The notes: generated by a model from the sequence alone, not told the origin. Shown: positions 31,200-41,584, numbered from the stretch's first letter. The stretch is 64,000 nucleotides of DNA from Eisenbergiella tayi (GCF_001881565.1 NZ_MPDJ01000001.1:1441234-1505233), one strand, 5' to 3'. Numbers and translations: made by a program.

Positions 31200-33887
31200 T
31201 TACTTCCAGTATCCCTGCACCGTTACAGGCCCCAGCAGACCGCTTCCTTCAATCGGCATGGTGGCCGAAAAGGAATCTCTGTATTTATGAACGAGGGTAT
31301 TTGCAACATATACTGTCAGACTGTTCGTACCTTTCCGTAAATTTTGCAGGGTACAGCAATAGGGCGGCGCAATCCTGACCGAAGCCTTCTCATCATTCAG
31401 CCAGACTTCCAGTGTTTCATATACTGTTCCAAAATCAATCTCCAGCAGCTCACCATCTGTATCCGGATTCCATTCAAGATCTGTTTCATATCGCAGCGTA
31501 CCGGAAAAATCTTCTGTTTCTTCGGCGGCTGTAATATTATAGAGTTTTCCGGCCTTTTTACTGCTGCCAAAATCTTTTTCATCATATCTCCGGAAGGAAA
31601 TCCGCCAGTCTTTCTCCAACACAAGACTCTTCCCAATCTTGTAAACCTGTGGCTGCGGCAAATCCGTATCCGTTCCCAGATAAAGCATAGCGGCCTGACC
31701 CGGCGCCAGCTTCAGCTCCACTTCCCCTTTTTCATTTCTCACTGCAGGTTCCAGAACATTATCAAAGGCATTATACCAACAGGCCTGACATTCTCCGCTC
31801 CCTCGTACAGAAACCCAGCTATGTACCTGCATCACGGGATCTTCATTGAAGAACATATAAAATTCGCCGCCGTCCTGCTTGTAATGATAATATCTGAGTC
31901 CGGGAACCTTCCTGTCACAGCGTATATCTCGATCCACAAAGCGCTCCAGATTTTCCAGCAGTTTTTCCCCGTCTCCTTCAATACATATCAGATTTTCCGT
32001 ATTATCTCCGTATCCATAATTGAGGTTCCCATTCTCTTCTTCCGGCTGTTCTGCAGCAGTATCCATCCCCTGCACATCTTTGTGCATCTCTTTCCAGCCG
32101 CTGAAGCTTTCCGCCTGGCGCCACCCGCTCTTCATCACGCCGGGCCGTCGTCCCGCAAACAGTACCGGAAGCCCGTTTCTCACCGCATATACAATCCACT
32201 GTTCCAGCTCTTCCGGTATCCATTCACAATCAGGAACAATAAGAACGCTGAATTCCTCATTCCCTGCCCTCATTTTCCCATCCGCAGCCTCACAGGTTTC
32301 CAGAATACCGATTGGCACCACCTCGTAGTCGATCTGGTTTTCTGCCAAAAGCATGCCGATCTCCTCAAAAGGCTGGCAGGAACCCATCCATTCCGTTTCC
32401 GCCGTATAAAGAAGGGCGATCTCCGCAATATGCGTTCCGCCGTTTAAAAGATGGCTCATCCGGTTCATATAATGGCACAGGCAGGAAAACCAGGGAAACT
32501 GCGGATTATTTCCCCATCCGTAAAAATGGGGCGGACAGTCAGGATCCGGGAACGGGGCGGCAGTAAATGCATGCGGCACAAACCAGTTCACTCCCCGCAC
32601 AAGCATATGATCTGTCAGCCATTTCATCAGCTTCAGCCCTTCGCTCCATCCATAAGCACCGTAGACCTCACACATGGTTCTTCCCTTTTTCTTCGGATCC
32701 AGGTGTCCGAGAGAAGCCCCCATTTTAGCCAGTCCGTGATGAAAAAAAGTCCCGTTATATGTGCCCTTCCCTCCGATATGATAAAAATCCATCTTATCAT
32801 AGCCCGGACGTATCTGCTGCAAAACCACATCGATGCCGGACATATGCTGCCCCCACAGCGCCTTAAAATAATGCCCTGTCCCCAGGCCAAGCCTTGCATG
32901 GGTTCCGTTATCCTCAATCACATGGCCGATATACTCCACGCCATGCTCCCGGCACCATTCTCCGATCTGACCGCAGAAATTCCCGCCGTACAAATCGGTC
33001 ACCATGTTCATATACTCATATCTGGACTGTGGGGTGAGATCCCCCATTTGGTTCCATAACGCTGCCAGCCGTACCGCAAATCCGCTTCCCCAGAAGCTTT
33101 TCACCATCCCAAAGAGCTCCTCTCCCCAGGGCAGCTTCATATCAGGCTGGCCGATTGCCGCATTATGCCCATATTCTCCCAGGCAGTTCCCCAGCTCCGG
33201 TTCATCAGAGAAAAAGCCTGCAAAAGTATTGCCGAAATCCTCCCCATAATGTTCCAGATGGGATTCATAAACCACGTCCAGAAAGAAACGGACGGAGGAC
33301 GCATCAATGGTATTAATGTATTTTTTTCTTCCACTGCCGGAAAATGTACTTTTTATGACGATAATATTCCAATAGCCCTCCGGAATGTCCCAATATAATA
33401 CCTTTCCCCTTACTTTGTGCGTGATATCCACGGGTTCCTGAACTTCTCCCGCCGTTCTGCCCTTTCTCCGGGCGGCGACAACACCAATTAATTCTTCCCC
33501 CTCGTCAATGGACAGGAAAAAAGAGGTTCCTGTCCCGGGACCTGACGCATCAATTGTATAATGGTCCAGATAACGTTTTGCATAGACCGATTGCTCCTCA
33601 ACAAGTCCGTTGCAGTATCCGGAAGGGAAATGGGCATCATCCAGAACCCAGACACGCATATTTCTTTTCCGCGCCTCGTCCATAATAATATCCATATCTC
33701 TCCACCAGCCCGGACCGGCAAAATCCGGATGCGGCCTTGATTCCACACAAACCGCCCTTATCCCGGAAGAATAAACAGCGCCCATCATCTCTCTCAGCCT
33801 TCCGCCGTCTTCCCCATGCTGCCAGAAAAAAGGAAGGATGTAGTTTCCTTCTTCCCTGTTTAATACCTCTTTCAGCCGCTTTTCCAT
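31200..33887 (-). CDS. GH106-like glycosyl hydrolase (rhamnosidase-type)
   Basis: An 895-residue protein. The N-terminal half resembles the large family of glycosyl hydrolases related to GH106 alpha-L-rhamnosidases (GWWRDMDIIMDEARKRNMRVWVLDD at about 60-84 and GFFSDEPELG near 230). The C-terminal 120 residues form a GH2-like jelly-roll sugar-binding domain (EVWLNDEKA). No signal peptide, so it acts in the cytoplasm. It lies 14 bp after an esterase gene in the Lpl-type importer operon. A rhamnose-containing plant or microbial glycan is plausible; specificity cannot be read from sequence. Confidence 0.8.
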   Translation of the reverse strand: MEKRLKEVLNREEGNYILPFFWQHGEDGGRLREMMGAVYSSGIRAVCVESRPHPDFAGPGWWRDMDIIMDEARKRNMRVWVLDDAHFPSGYCNGLVEEQSVYAKRYLDHYTIDASGPGTGTSFFLSIDEGEELIGVVAARRKGRTAGEVQEPVDITHKVRGKVLYWDIPEGYWNIIVIKSTFSGSGRKKYINTIDASSVRFFLDVVYESHLEHYGEDFGNTFAGFFSDEPELGNCLGEYGHNAAIGQPDMKLPWGEELFGMVKSFWGSGFAVRLAALWNQMGDLTPQSRYEYMNMVTDLYGGNFCGQIGEWCREHGVEYIGHVIEDNGTHARLGLGTGHYFKALWGQHMSGIDVVLQQIRPGYDKMDFYHIGGKGTYNGTFFHHGLAKMGASLGHLDPKKKGRTMCEVYGAYGWSEGLKLMKWLTDHMLVRGVNWFVPHAFTAAPFPDPDCPPHFYGWGNNPQFPWFSCLCHYMNRMSHLLNGGTHIAEIALLYTAETEWMGSCQPFEEIGMLLAENQIDYEVVPIGILETCEAADGKMRAGNEEFSVLIVPDCEWIPEELEQWIVYAVRNGLPVLFAGRRPGVMKSGWRQAESFSGWKEMHKDVQGMDTAAEQPEEENGNLNYGYGDNTENLICIEGDGEKLLENLERFVDRDIRCDRKVPGLRYYHYKQDGGEFYMFFNEDPVMQVHSWVSVRGSGECQACWYNAFDNVLEPAVRNEKGEVELKLAPGQAAMLYLGTDTDLPQPQVYKIGKSLVLEKDWRISFRRYDEKDFGSSKKAGKLYNITAAEETEDFSGTLRYETDLEWNPDTDGELLEIDFGTVYETLEVWLNDEKASVRIAPPYCCTLQNLRKGTNSLTVYVANTLVHKYRDSFSATMPIEGSGLLGPVTVQGYWK

Positions 33888-33901
33888 CCCTTTTCCTCCT
33901 G

Positions 33902-34921
33902 TCAGTAATTATCCCTCAGCCACCCGCATACATCCGGGACAGAATTTTCATGTCCGCCGTCGAACAGCACATGGCTGTAACGCTCCGGCACACCCAGCAT
34001 TTCATATACGGCTTCCAAAAGCTGAAAGGCTTCCACGCTTCCCTGAAGAGGAAAAATAGGATCCTTTCTGCCGTTTATGGTAAGCAGTTTTTTGGGAGCC
34101 GCCAGCGAGGTAATCTCATGGCTCTCTCCCGCCTCCAGCTGTCCGGGAACATAGTTGCAGATACAATGATCCATTGCCAGGATACTGTACTTATACAGAT
34201 TCGGATATCCGGCAATCATAACGGCTTCAATCCTGTCATCCAGAACTCCCGCATAATTGCACACCTGCCCTCCGCCCGATATTCCATAGGCGCCAAAGGA
34301 ATGGATAGCAAATGCTTTCTCCGCAAAATCCAATGTTTTCATGGCTTCAAACACGCGGATACCCACCAGGTTCATACCTGAATTCAAAAGGCGCGGTGCC
34401 AGCATGGAGCAGCTGGCGCAGGCATCCGTCCCTTCCGGCGCATCCTTTCTCTTCGCTTCCCCAAAGCCAAACAGCTCCGGTACCAACACCAGATAGCCCA
34501 TGGCTGCCATTTCCATGGAAAGCGCTTTTTCTGAATTACCATCCGCTTTCACCCGGCCTTCTGCCCCGAATACTCCCTTTGCCCCTCTCGGATCATGCCC
34601 GTTGAGATATAATAAAGCCTTTCCGTTTCCTGTATCAGGACGGAGCACATAAACGCAGAGAGACAGTTTTTTTATCCGCTCCACCTGATATTTTTCTATG
34701 GTGATTCCGTCTTCTTTATGGCTTTCCAAAAGAGTATAATCCAGAGCTTCTTCATATTTGTTTTCCAGCAGATCAATTCTCAATAATTGTCTGATTTCTG
34801 AAAGCCTTCCGGCCTTATAGCTTTCCCACCGTTCCTTCCCCACCTGTAATGGAGAAATAAAATCTTTTCTTAAATCCTCATATAACAAATCCAGAAAATC
34901 TGAAACCAAAAAATCAGCCAT
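33902..34921 (-). CDS. Alpha/beta-hydrolase, acetyl-xylan-esterase-like
   Basis: A 339-residue cytoplasmic alpha/beta hydrolase. A GISGGG nucleophile elbow (Ser in about the middle), the acid in NGRKDPIF and the late GGHEN histidine form the expected triad. The N-terminal 90 residues are helical and typical of dienelactone-hydrolase/acetyl-esterase relatives. It probably removes acyl groups from imported oligosaccharides before the GH106-like enzyme acts. It lies between the LplC-type permease and that glycosidase. Confidence 0.85.
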   Translation of the reverse strand: MADFLVSDFLDLLYEDLRKDFISPLQVGKERWESYKAGRLSEIRQLLRIDLLENKYEEALDYTLLESHKEDGITIEKYQVERIKKLSLCVYVLRPDTGNGKALLYLNGHDPRGAKGVFGAEGRVKADGNSEKALSMEMAAMGYLVLVPELFGFGEAKRKDAPEGTDACASCSMLAPRLLNSGMNLVGIRVFEAMKTLDFAEKAFAIHSFGAYGISGGGQVCNYAGVLDDRIEAVMIAGYPNLYKYSILAMDHCICNYVPGQLEAGESHEITSLAAPKKLLTINGRKDPIFPLQGSVEAFQLLEAVYEMLGVPERYSHVLFDGGHENSVPDVCGWLRDNY

Positions 34922-34984
34922 TCCGTTAACCTCCCTAATCCTGTTTTTCCTGCTGCCATTCCCCTGCTGCCTCTGCGTTGCCGC

Positions 34985-35857
34985 TTACCCCTTTACCGCC
35001 CCTACAGTAATGCCTTTTACAAAATATTTCTGCAGGAAGGGGTATATCAAAAGAATAGGCAGAAGAGTGAGCACAAGCTGGGCCGCCTGCAGTGTTTTTA
35101 CATTTGATAATGCGTTTTCAATCGCTTCCGCGGCATTGGTCATATCTGAGTTTGAAATAAGATTCTGCAAATAGGTCTGCAGCGGATAATTCGTAGTCTG
35201 ATTATTATAGATCTTGCCGTCAAACCAGGAGTTCCAATGGTTCAGGAAACTGAATAAGGTTACTGTGGCAATGACCGGCTTCGACAAAGGAATGATCAGC
35301 TTAATAAACCGCTGAAAATAAGTAGCCCCGTCAACCATTGCCGCTTCTTCAATCGTTCCCGGCAGCTGTTTCATAAAATTCATGGTCAGTATAATATTAT
35401 AAATAGGAACAGCTGTCGGCAATACCAACGCCCATATGGTATCAAATAAGTTAAGATCCTTTATCAATATATAATTAGGCACGAGTCCGCCGTCAAAAAT
35501 CATGACAAAAATCAGCAGCCATACATAAATCTTCCTTGCCGGGAATTCACTCTTCTTCTTCGAGAGCGGATAGGCCATCAATACTGTGATTACCGTATTA
35601 ATGATAACTCCTATTATAACTCGCTCCACAGAAATTCCAAAGGCCTGCCAGAAGGCATTTCTTTTAGCCACCATTTTATAGGATGCAAAAGTAAATCCCC
35701 TGGGAATAAGACCAACCTGATTCGCCGATACCGCTGCCTGGTTGCTGAAGGATACCGCTAATATATGTATGATCGGAAGCAGACACAGAGCCGCAAGCGC
35801 CGCCAGGAAAATGCCGTTAATAACACGGAACGTGTATTTTTTTATTGCTTTATTCAT
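34985..35857 (-). CDS. ABC permease, LplC/YtcP type
   Basis: A 290-residue permease with about six membrane segments; the EAA loop is IEEAAMVDGATYFQRFIKLI and the C-terminus QKYFVKGITVGAVKG is the hallmark of the LplC/YtcP subgroup that handles complex-glycan fragments. It starts 15 bp after its LplB-type partner. Confidence 0.94.
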   Translation of the reverse strand: MNKAIKKYTFRVINGIFLAALAALCLLPIIHILAVSFSNQAAVSANQVGLIPRGFTFASYKMVAKRNAFWQAFGISVERVIIGVIINTVITVLMAYPLSKKKSEFPARKIYVWLLIFVMIFDGGLVPNYILIKDLNLFDTIWALVLPTAVPIYNIILTMNFMKQLPGTIEEAAMVDGATYFQRFIKLIIPLSKPVIATVTLFSFLNHWNSWFDGKIYNNQTTNYPLQTYLQNLISNSDMTNAAEAIENALSNVKTLQAAQLVLTLLPILLIYPFLQKYFVKGITVGAVKG

Positions 35858-35872
35858 CTTGCCCCTTCCTCC

Positions 35873-36784
35873 CTAAAAGATTGTGTAGTCGCTGTATTTA
35901 TTCGCCAGCTTATAGCTGCTGACAATTAACAGAAAGCTGACAACCGATTTCAGCAGACCGACCGCGGTACCAAGGCTGTAATTGGCCTCCACCAGCGAAA
36001 TCCGGTATACAAAGGTATCAATGATATCGGCAGTTTCATAAACACGGGGACTGTACAATGTAAATACCTGTTCAAATCCAGCATTCAGGATATTTCCCAG
36101 GTTCAGAATCATCATCAGCATTACAATGGGGGCAATACTGGGAAGGGTTATATACAGAATCTGTTTCCACCTGCTTGCACCGTCTATTTTAGCGGACTCA
36201 TAGAGAGATTCATCCACCCCCGTAATGGCGGCCAGGTATACCACCGTACCGTAGCCAAAATTTTTCCAGACATCCGTTCCGATAAGAAGCCCTAAAAACG
36301 GTTTCTTATCCCCCATAAAAAATATGGGATTCACTCCGAAATTTCCTAATATCTGGTTTACCACACCGTCCAAAGAAAAAATATCCAGTATCATTCCCGA
36401 TAAAATAACCCAGGAAATAAAGTAGGGAAGATAGATAATTGTCTGAACGCTTTTCTTAAATTTTCTGCTTTTTACTTCATTCAAAAGGATAGCAATTATT
36501 ATGGGAATGGGAAAATTAATCGCTATTTTCAATACGGCTATTTTCAGTGTATTCCATAAAACCCGCATAGTATCCGGAAGAGAAAACATGTACTCAAAAT
36601 TCTCCAGACCGACCCAGGGCGAACCAAAAATTCCTTTTCTGGGAATGAAATCCTTAAATGCAATCAGTATGCCGCTGAGCGGTACATACTTAAATAACAA
36701 AATCAGCAGTATCCCCGGAAAAAGCATCAAATGAAGCTGCCAGTTCTTTTTCCAGTTAACTCTGAGTCTTTCCATCTTATTCAT
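35873..36784 (-). CDS. ABC permease, LplB type
   Basis: A 303-residue permease. The start is ATG 36784 behind GAGGTGACGCAG; the upstream extension is not supported. The N-terminal NWQLHLMLFPGILLILLFKYVPL and GILIAFKDF segments and the EAA loop YESAKIDGASRWKQILYITL are typical of LplB. Between it and the binding-protein gene lies an intrinsic terminator, so its dose should be lower than that of the lipoprotein. Confidence 0.94.
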   Translation of the reverse strand: MNKMERLRVNWKKNWQLHLMLFPGILLILLFKYVPLSGILIAFKDFIPRKGIFGSPWVGLENFEYMFSLPDTMRVLWNTLKIAVLKIAINFPIPIIIAILLNEVKSRKFKKSVQTIIYLPYFISWVILSGMILDIFSLDGVVNQILGNFGVNPIFFMGDKKPFLGLLIGTDVWKNFGYGTVVYLAAITGVDESLYESAKIDGASRWKQILYITLPSIAPIVMLMMILNLGNILNAGFEQVFTLYSPRVYETADIIDTFVYRISLVEANYSLGTAVGLLKSVVSFLLIVSSYKLANKYSDYTIF

Positions 36785-36817
36785 CTGCGTCACCTCGATA
36801 ATTAATTGAAAACCATA

Positions 36818-36853
36818 CAAAAACGGCGGCAGTGTTTCCTGTACACCACCGCC
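36818..36853 (-). terminator. Intrinsic terminator after Lpl-type binding protein
   Basis: A 10-bp stem (36825-36834 with 36844-36853, two G-U pairs in RNA) with a 9-nt loop, followed on minus by GTTTTTG. Located 14 bp past the binding-protein stop and upstream of the LplB gene. Confidence 0.8.
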
Positions 36854-36866
36854 ATTTTTGAAGAAA

Positions 36867-38495
36867 TTACTGCAGTGCTTCCTTGATTTCTTCTCCGATT
36901 TTTGCTCCGCCTATATTGTTAAACGTTTCCGCAAAGGTATCAAAGTAATCCACGGGCTGATCTCCCATAATAATGGATATATAATCGGTAAGCTTCTGTG
37001 TTTTCAGAAGTGACTGTGTTTTGCTCATTGTTTCGGTAGGCGCTCCGGTATAATCACTGTACCGCACATTATCCAGATTCATCACCAGATAACCTTCCAG
37101 ATATACCTTTTTCCATGCCCAGGAGAGTTCCGCAGGCAGATCCGTACTGATTACATTCTGGAAATCCGCATCCTTCCCGTCCACATGCTCTTCACCGGCC
37201 GCAATGGCTTCCGTAAACTTTTCTCCCCAGTTGATATTTCCGGCCATTTGGAAAGGCATCAGATTGTTGGCGCCCGCCTGGCTGATTTCCGGATCAGAGG
37301 CCAGTTCATTATACCTCTCATAAAATTCGCTTGTTCCATCAGCAAGCCAGGGTGCGGCATATCCGTCGCAAAGATGATTCAGCATTACAACAATTGCCTC
37401 GGGATTGCCGATCCCTTTCTTCGCATAAATATATCCGTATACGTTCAGGTTGACACCCGGTTTATAATCCGAATAGCCTTCCGCCGCCGGCATGGGAACA
37501 GCAACCCAGTCGGCACCTGTATTCGCCACACTGTCCTTCATCACTCCCAAAGGGCTGTAAAAGTAACCTATATAGATTCCGATTTGCCCTGAAGCAATTA
37601 ATTCTTCTTCTTTGCTCTGTTCCTTCACGGCAAATTCATGATCAATGGCTCCTTCTTCATAAAGCTTTGCCAGGGCGCCCAACGGCTTTTTGGCATCAGG
37701 AGCGGTACAGCCCGCTATAAAGCTTCCATCCTCCTGCTTTACCCAATATTCATCCTTGCTGTAAACCTCATAGGCAGCCATGATGAAATCCAGCCCATTT
37801 AAGTCTTTATCCAGATATAAACCATAGGTATCATCCTTTCCGTTTCCGTCCGGATCGGAGAGTGCGAATTTTTCCGCAATGTCAAATACCTGTTCCATGG
37901 TTTTCGGTTCTTCCAGCCCTAATGCATCCAGCCAGTCCTTACGCATCCAGAGAATAGGATAGCTGTCTCCCACTGTATTTGCTACCGGTATTGCCATATA
38001 TCTTCCGTCCTTTACGGTCGGGGCAAAAAGGGCATTGTCCTGCTGGCCTGCCACTTCCTTCAGATTATCCGTAGCCCATTCCTTATAAATATCGGTCATA
38101 TCCGTAACCATATCATTCTTGATTAAGGATGCCAGAGTGGTTGCATCCACAATGCCGAAATCCGGAATCTCATCCGAAGCTACCGCAAGCTGGAATTTCT
38201 CCGTCATGGCGTTGGAAGCACAAAGAATAGAGTTTTCCACTTTAATTCCCATGACATCTTCCCACATCTGGTACATGGCATTATTCTGTGCATTCTGCCC
38301 TTCCGGATAATTCGTCACAACCTCGGCCTTGGCAAAGGTAAGGGTTATCTCCGGGTCATATTTTTTCATTTTATCCGCATCACTGCTTGGACCTTCCACC
38401 TTCACATTCTCTTGTGCAGCCGATTTACCGCAGCCGGCCAGCGATGCCATAATCATACATAACAGCAGAATAAAGGTAATCTTTCTCTTTTTCAC
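36867..38495 (-). CDS. ABC transporter binding lipoprotein, LplA type
   Basis: A 542-residue large solute-binding protein. The start is GTG 38495, 8 nt after GGAGG; the ORF's first codon is a TTG inside the ribosome site. The lipobox is LAGC. The length and the DPDGNGKDDTYGL calcium-loop-like motif are usual in the LplA/family-1 class for larger glycans. It follows the response regulator gene by 138 bp. That gap has an inverted repeat (TTGTTGT/ACAACAA, 38583-38608) and a small GC hairpin and may carry a regulated promoter. Confidence 0.93.
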   Translation of the reverse strand: MKKRKITFILLLCMIMASLAGCGKSAAQENVKVEGPSSDADKMKKYDPEITLTFAKAEVVTNYPEGQNAQNNAMYQMWEDVMGIKVENSILCASNAMTEKFQLAVASDEIPDFGIVDATTLASLIKNDMVTDMTDIYKEWATDNLKEVAGQQDNALFAPTVKDGRYMAIPVANTVGDSYPILWMRKDWLDALGLEEPKTMEQVFDIAEKFALSDPDGNGKDDTYGLYLDKDLNGLDFIMAAYEVYSKDEYWVKQEDGSFIAGCTAPDAKKPLGALAKLYEEGAIDHEFAVKEQSKEEELIASGQIGIYIGYFYSPLGVMKDSVANTGADWVAVPMPAAEGYSDYKPGVNLNVYGYIYAKKGIGNPEAIVVMLNHLCDGYAAPWLADGTSEFYERYNELASDPEISQAGANNLMPFQMAGNINWGEKFTEAIAAGEEHVDGKDADFQNVISTDLPAELSWAWKKVYLEGYLVMNLDNVRYSDYTGAPTETMSKTQSLLKTQKLTDYISIIMGDQPVDYFDTFAETFNNIGGAKIGEEIKEALQ

Positions 38496-38582
38496 TATTT
38501 CACCCTCCAAATTGATTTACCACATAAGACAGTATCTCTTTCATACGGGCGCCTTTACGCCCCTGTGCATCGGCCGCTGCAC

Positions 38583-38608
38583 TTGTTGTTATTATGGTAT
38601 CACAACAA
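38583..38608 (-). promoter_or_regulatory. Inverted repeat upstream of the Lpl-type binding protein
   Basis: TTGTTGT and ACAACAA, 12 bp apart, around a CATAAT-like -10 on the minus strand with no good -35. This is compatible with an activator-dependent promoter driven by the adjacent AraC-type response regulator. Confidence 0.4.
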
Positions 38609-38633
38609 TTTTACAGGGGAAATGGTAATGATT

Positions 38634-39815
38634 TTACTTTTCTGCCTTATCTTTACTTACATTCAGCCGGAAATTTCTTGGAGATATCCTTTCTGCTTTA
38701 TTAAATACTTTGGTAAAATACCCTGGTGTTTCAAACCCTGTTTTCTGGGCTATCTCATAAATTTTCATATCTGTTTCCGCTAAGAGCTTCTTCGCAAGAA
38801 CCAGCCTGATCCGGACTATAAATTCCGAAAGGGGAATTCCGGTCTCCTGATGGAACACTCTGGACAGATAGGAGGGATTAATTCTGAATCTGTCGGAAAG
38901 CGCACCCAAGGACAGATCCTTTTCGGGATTATTGCGGATGTAAGACTGAACGGCTTTAACCGCATAATTTTCACTGCTGTTTTCTTTTTCTTCTTCCGCG
39001 TCCAAAATAAACAGACATCCGAAATTATCCTTTCCCAGGCACTTCTCTTTCATTTTTCTTGTTAACTGCTCCGAATCCTCCGGCCTTGCCTTCTGTGACA
39101 ATCCGATCGACATCCTTATATCCAGGTGTTCAAGGAAAAAGCTCTGCAGCTCTTCCAGCGTTTTCAGGCACACTTTATCCCAATATTCCTCTTCTATGAC
39201 AGGCTGGAGCCATACAATTGTATTATTCTCTCCCTTTTCAAACAAAAGTGCGCTGCAGTAGTGCCCGAATAACCTTTCCAGCATTCCGCACAGGCTTTTA
39301 TGAAGCTCTGACCCGCTCATTCTGGCCTGATCCGCTTCATAGGCAATAAACAGGAAATATACTGCTTTTCCCGGATTTATGGATGTCTTTTCTGTTTCCG
39401 CTGCTTTTCTGTATCTTAAGTCAAAACGTTCCATCCACAGGCTGTCCAGCTTGGAAATCACATTGCCGATCACTTCTGTTAATTTTTCATCGGACACCGG
39501 CTTTAAGAGGTAATCATCACTGTTAAGCCTGAGCGCCTTTCTTACGTATTCAAAGTCCTGGTATCCGGTGAGAAAAATGATCCTTGTCTCCGGCCATATC
39601 CGCTTCGCCTGTTCCGCCATTTCCAGTCCGTCCATATCAGGCATACGGATATCCGAGACAATAATATCGCAGGGATCCTTCATGAGCATTTTCAGCGCAT
39701 CCTTTGCAGAAGATGCCGTCCTCACAGACTTCAAGGGCAGAGCGGAGGAAGACACCGCATCTTTGATTCCGTTTAAAATAATTTCTTCATCATCCACAAT
39801 CAGTAAACTATACAT
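38634..39815 (-). CDS. Response regulator with AraC-type output (YesN type)
   Basis: A 393-residue regulator: receiver domain with acidic pocket DDEE near residue 9, phosphorylation site in DIIVSDIRMPDMDG (Asp near 55) and KPVSDEK; a middle region; and two AraC helix-turn-helix motifs at the C-terminus (LGALSDRFRINPSYLSRVF and YEIAQKTGFETPGYFTKVF). It overlaps the kinase gene by 8 nt. YesN-type regulators activate a neighbouring glycan importer, here the Lpl operon directly downstream. Confidence 0.94.
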   Translation of the reverse strand: MYSLLIVDDEEIILNGIKDAVSSSALPLKSVRTASSAKDALKMLMKDPCDIIVSDIRMPDMDGLEMAEQAKRIWPETRIIFLTGYQDFEYVRKALRLNSDDYLLKPVSDEKLTEVIGNVISKLDSLWMERFDLRYRKAAETEKTSINPGKAVYFLFIAYEADQARMSGSELHKSLCGMLERLFGHYCSALLFEKGENNTIVWLQPVIEEEYWDKVCLKTLEELQSFFLEHLDIRMSIGLSQKARPEDSEQLTRKMKEKCLGKDNFGCLFILDAEEEKENSSENYAVKAVQSYIRNNPEKDLSLGALSDRFRINPSYLSRVFHQETGIPLSEFIVRIRLVLAKKLLAETDMKIYEIAQKTGFETPGYFTKVFNKAERISPRNFRLNVSKDKAEK

Positions 39816-41556
39816 AATGCTCCTTCCTCTTTGCGATGGAAAAAGATATCCGGAAAATAGAGTATTCTGTGGAAATGGTGCTGTCAGAGGTGCTTTTGCT
39901 ATCTGATTTTTCCAGATACAGCCCTTCCTTACAGTCCCCGTTCCTGGTCAGTCTGTTCTGTATATTCCATAATCCAAAATAGGTATCCGGCATTTTATCA
40001 AGCGATATAATTTGTCTGATTTTATCAATCGTTTCCTGTGTTATCACACCGGAATTATCTTCCACGGAAAAATCAATGCTGTCCCCGTTTTCACGAATTG
40101 TAATCTCAATCAGACAGGGATGCGTACACTTCTCCATCCCATGCATAATGGAATTTTCTATAAGCGGCTGAAGAAGCAGAGGAGGAATTGTATAATCCCC
40201 CAGGCTTTCTTCCGCATGAATCCGATAATTCAGCTTTTGACCAAAACGCATTTGATTTAGTTTTAAATATGTATTTATAAATTTCAGCTCATTGTCTATC
40301 GAAATAAACTCGTTGGATGCAAAGGTCAGCACGCTGAAATAGTCTCCCAGATACATACACAGATCACCCACGGCTTCGCAGTCATCGGACTTTGCCATAT
40401 GATATCCCATATAGAGGCTGTTAAACAAAAAATGCGGGTTTATCTGCATTTGGAGCTCTTTATATTTTGCCTGTTCTACCTGCAGCTGTTTTTCCAGGAC
40501 CTCCTGTATCAGATTTTTAACCTTTTCCGTCATTTGGTTGTATCTTGCGAAAACATAGTTGAATTCCTTGGATTCATCCATCTCCAGCTTATAATCATAT
40601 TTTTCCTGTTCCACCAGCTTCATGGCGTGGCTCAGCTTTTCCATAGGCCGGTTTATGATCCGGCGTATCACTATAGTCAGGAAAACAGGCATCAGCAGAA
40701 GGACCACTGAAGTTGCCGCCCATATCCAATACAGAATATATATCGTCCTGTATGCAACCGCCCGGTTCATATAAACAATAATCAAAAATCTGTTTGCCTT
40801 GCTTCCAATCTGGTCTATAAGATATTTGCTGCCATCTACCTTCTGTACCTGTGTTTCCGACTTCTCCCAGTCAATCTTCTCATATACCTGCCTTCCTGTT
40901 TCTGATACGGTTTCCGGCCTTCCCAATAATTCCTTTGTTTCCGAATCCACAAACAAATAATCATAATTCTCTTCACTTTCATATCCGCGCAGGGTGTATC
41001 GGATATCCAAAAGAGAAACCTTTATTCCCACCATGACCGAATTGCTGCCCTGGGATATATAATATAGCGCATCATCAAAATGGAAAAAAGAGACTTCATT
41101 CTCTAAGTAGTCCTTTTTCATGGTCTGAAAAATATCGTCCGCCGGAATAATACTGTAGTTGGCGCTGAGCACCTCATTGGAATCCGGCAGATAAACAAAT
41201 ACATCATCTATGTACATGCTTATATTCCGGTATTCCTTAATGGTATTATAGGCTTCCAGATATGCAAGGAAAGAAGGATAATCCACCTGTCCCTTCCAGT
41301 TTCCCGTAAACTCCACAATTGCCTTATTTCCGCACAGCTGATACATGGACTGCATGACTCTTTCGATGTCTGCATTGATAATGGCGGAATAATACTTCAC
41401 TTTATCTGTCTGGTTATTTATCGTTTCCTTCGTAAGATGTCTGCTTACAATCACCAGACCGCCCAGCACAAATGCCGTGAATGGAATCCAGATAATCAGA
41501 ATGCTGAGAATAAGCCTTCCCAGCAGTGATTTCCTTACATCATAAAACCATTTCAT
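39808..41556 (-). CDS. Sensor histidine kinase (YesM type)
   Basis: A 582-residue kinase with two membrane helices (about 12-33 and 270-293) enclosing an extracytoplasmic sensor domain, a HAMP segment, a His-kinase core with QINPHFLFNSLY (His as phosphoacceptor) and an HATPase domain with LLLQPLIENSIMHGM. Such kinases sense extracellular sugars, often through the binding protein. It starts the operon; a long hairpin (41585-41663) is in its leader. Confidence 0.94.
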   Translation of the reverse strand: MKWFYDVRKSLLGRLILSILIIWIPFTAFVLGGLVIVSRHLTKETINNQTDKVKYYSAIINADIERVMQSMYQLCGNKAIVEFTGNWKGQVDYPSFLAYLEAYNTIKEYRNISMYIDDVFVYLPDSNEVLSANYSIIPADDIFQTMKKDYLENEVSFFHFDDALYYISQGSNSVMVGIKVSLLDIRYTLRGYESEENYDYLFVDSETKELLGRPETVSETGRQVYEKIDWEKSETQVQKVDGSKYLIDQIGSKANRFLIIVYMNRAVAYRTIYILYWIWAATSVVLLLMPVFLTIVIRRIINRPMEKLSHAMKLVEQEKYDYKLEMDESKEFNYVFARYNQMTEKVKNLIQEVLEKQLQVEQAKYKELQMQINPHFLFNSLYMGYHMAKSDDCEAVGDLCMYLGDYFSVLTFASNEFISIDNELKFINTYLKLNQMRFGQKLNYRIHAEESLGDYTIPPLLLQPLIENSIMHGMEKCTHPCLIEITIRENGDSIDFSVEDNSGVITQETIDKIRQIISLDKMPDTYFGLWNIQNRLTRNGDCKEGLYLEKSDSKSTSDSTISTEYSIFRISFSIAKRKEHYV

Positions 41557-41584
41557 TTTATCCCCCTCTGTCCGTAAGGTGCAC

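Noticed and set aside
31344..32447. 367-codon frame on plus
   Set aside because: Antisense to the GH106-like gene, which has the recognisable domains.
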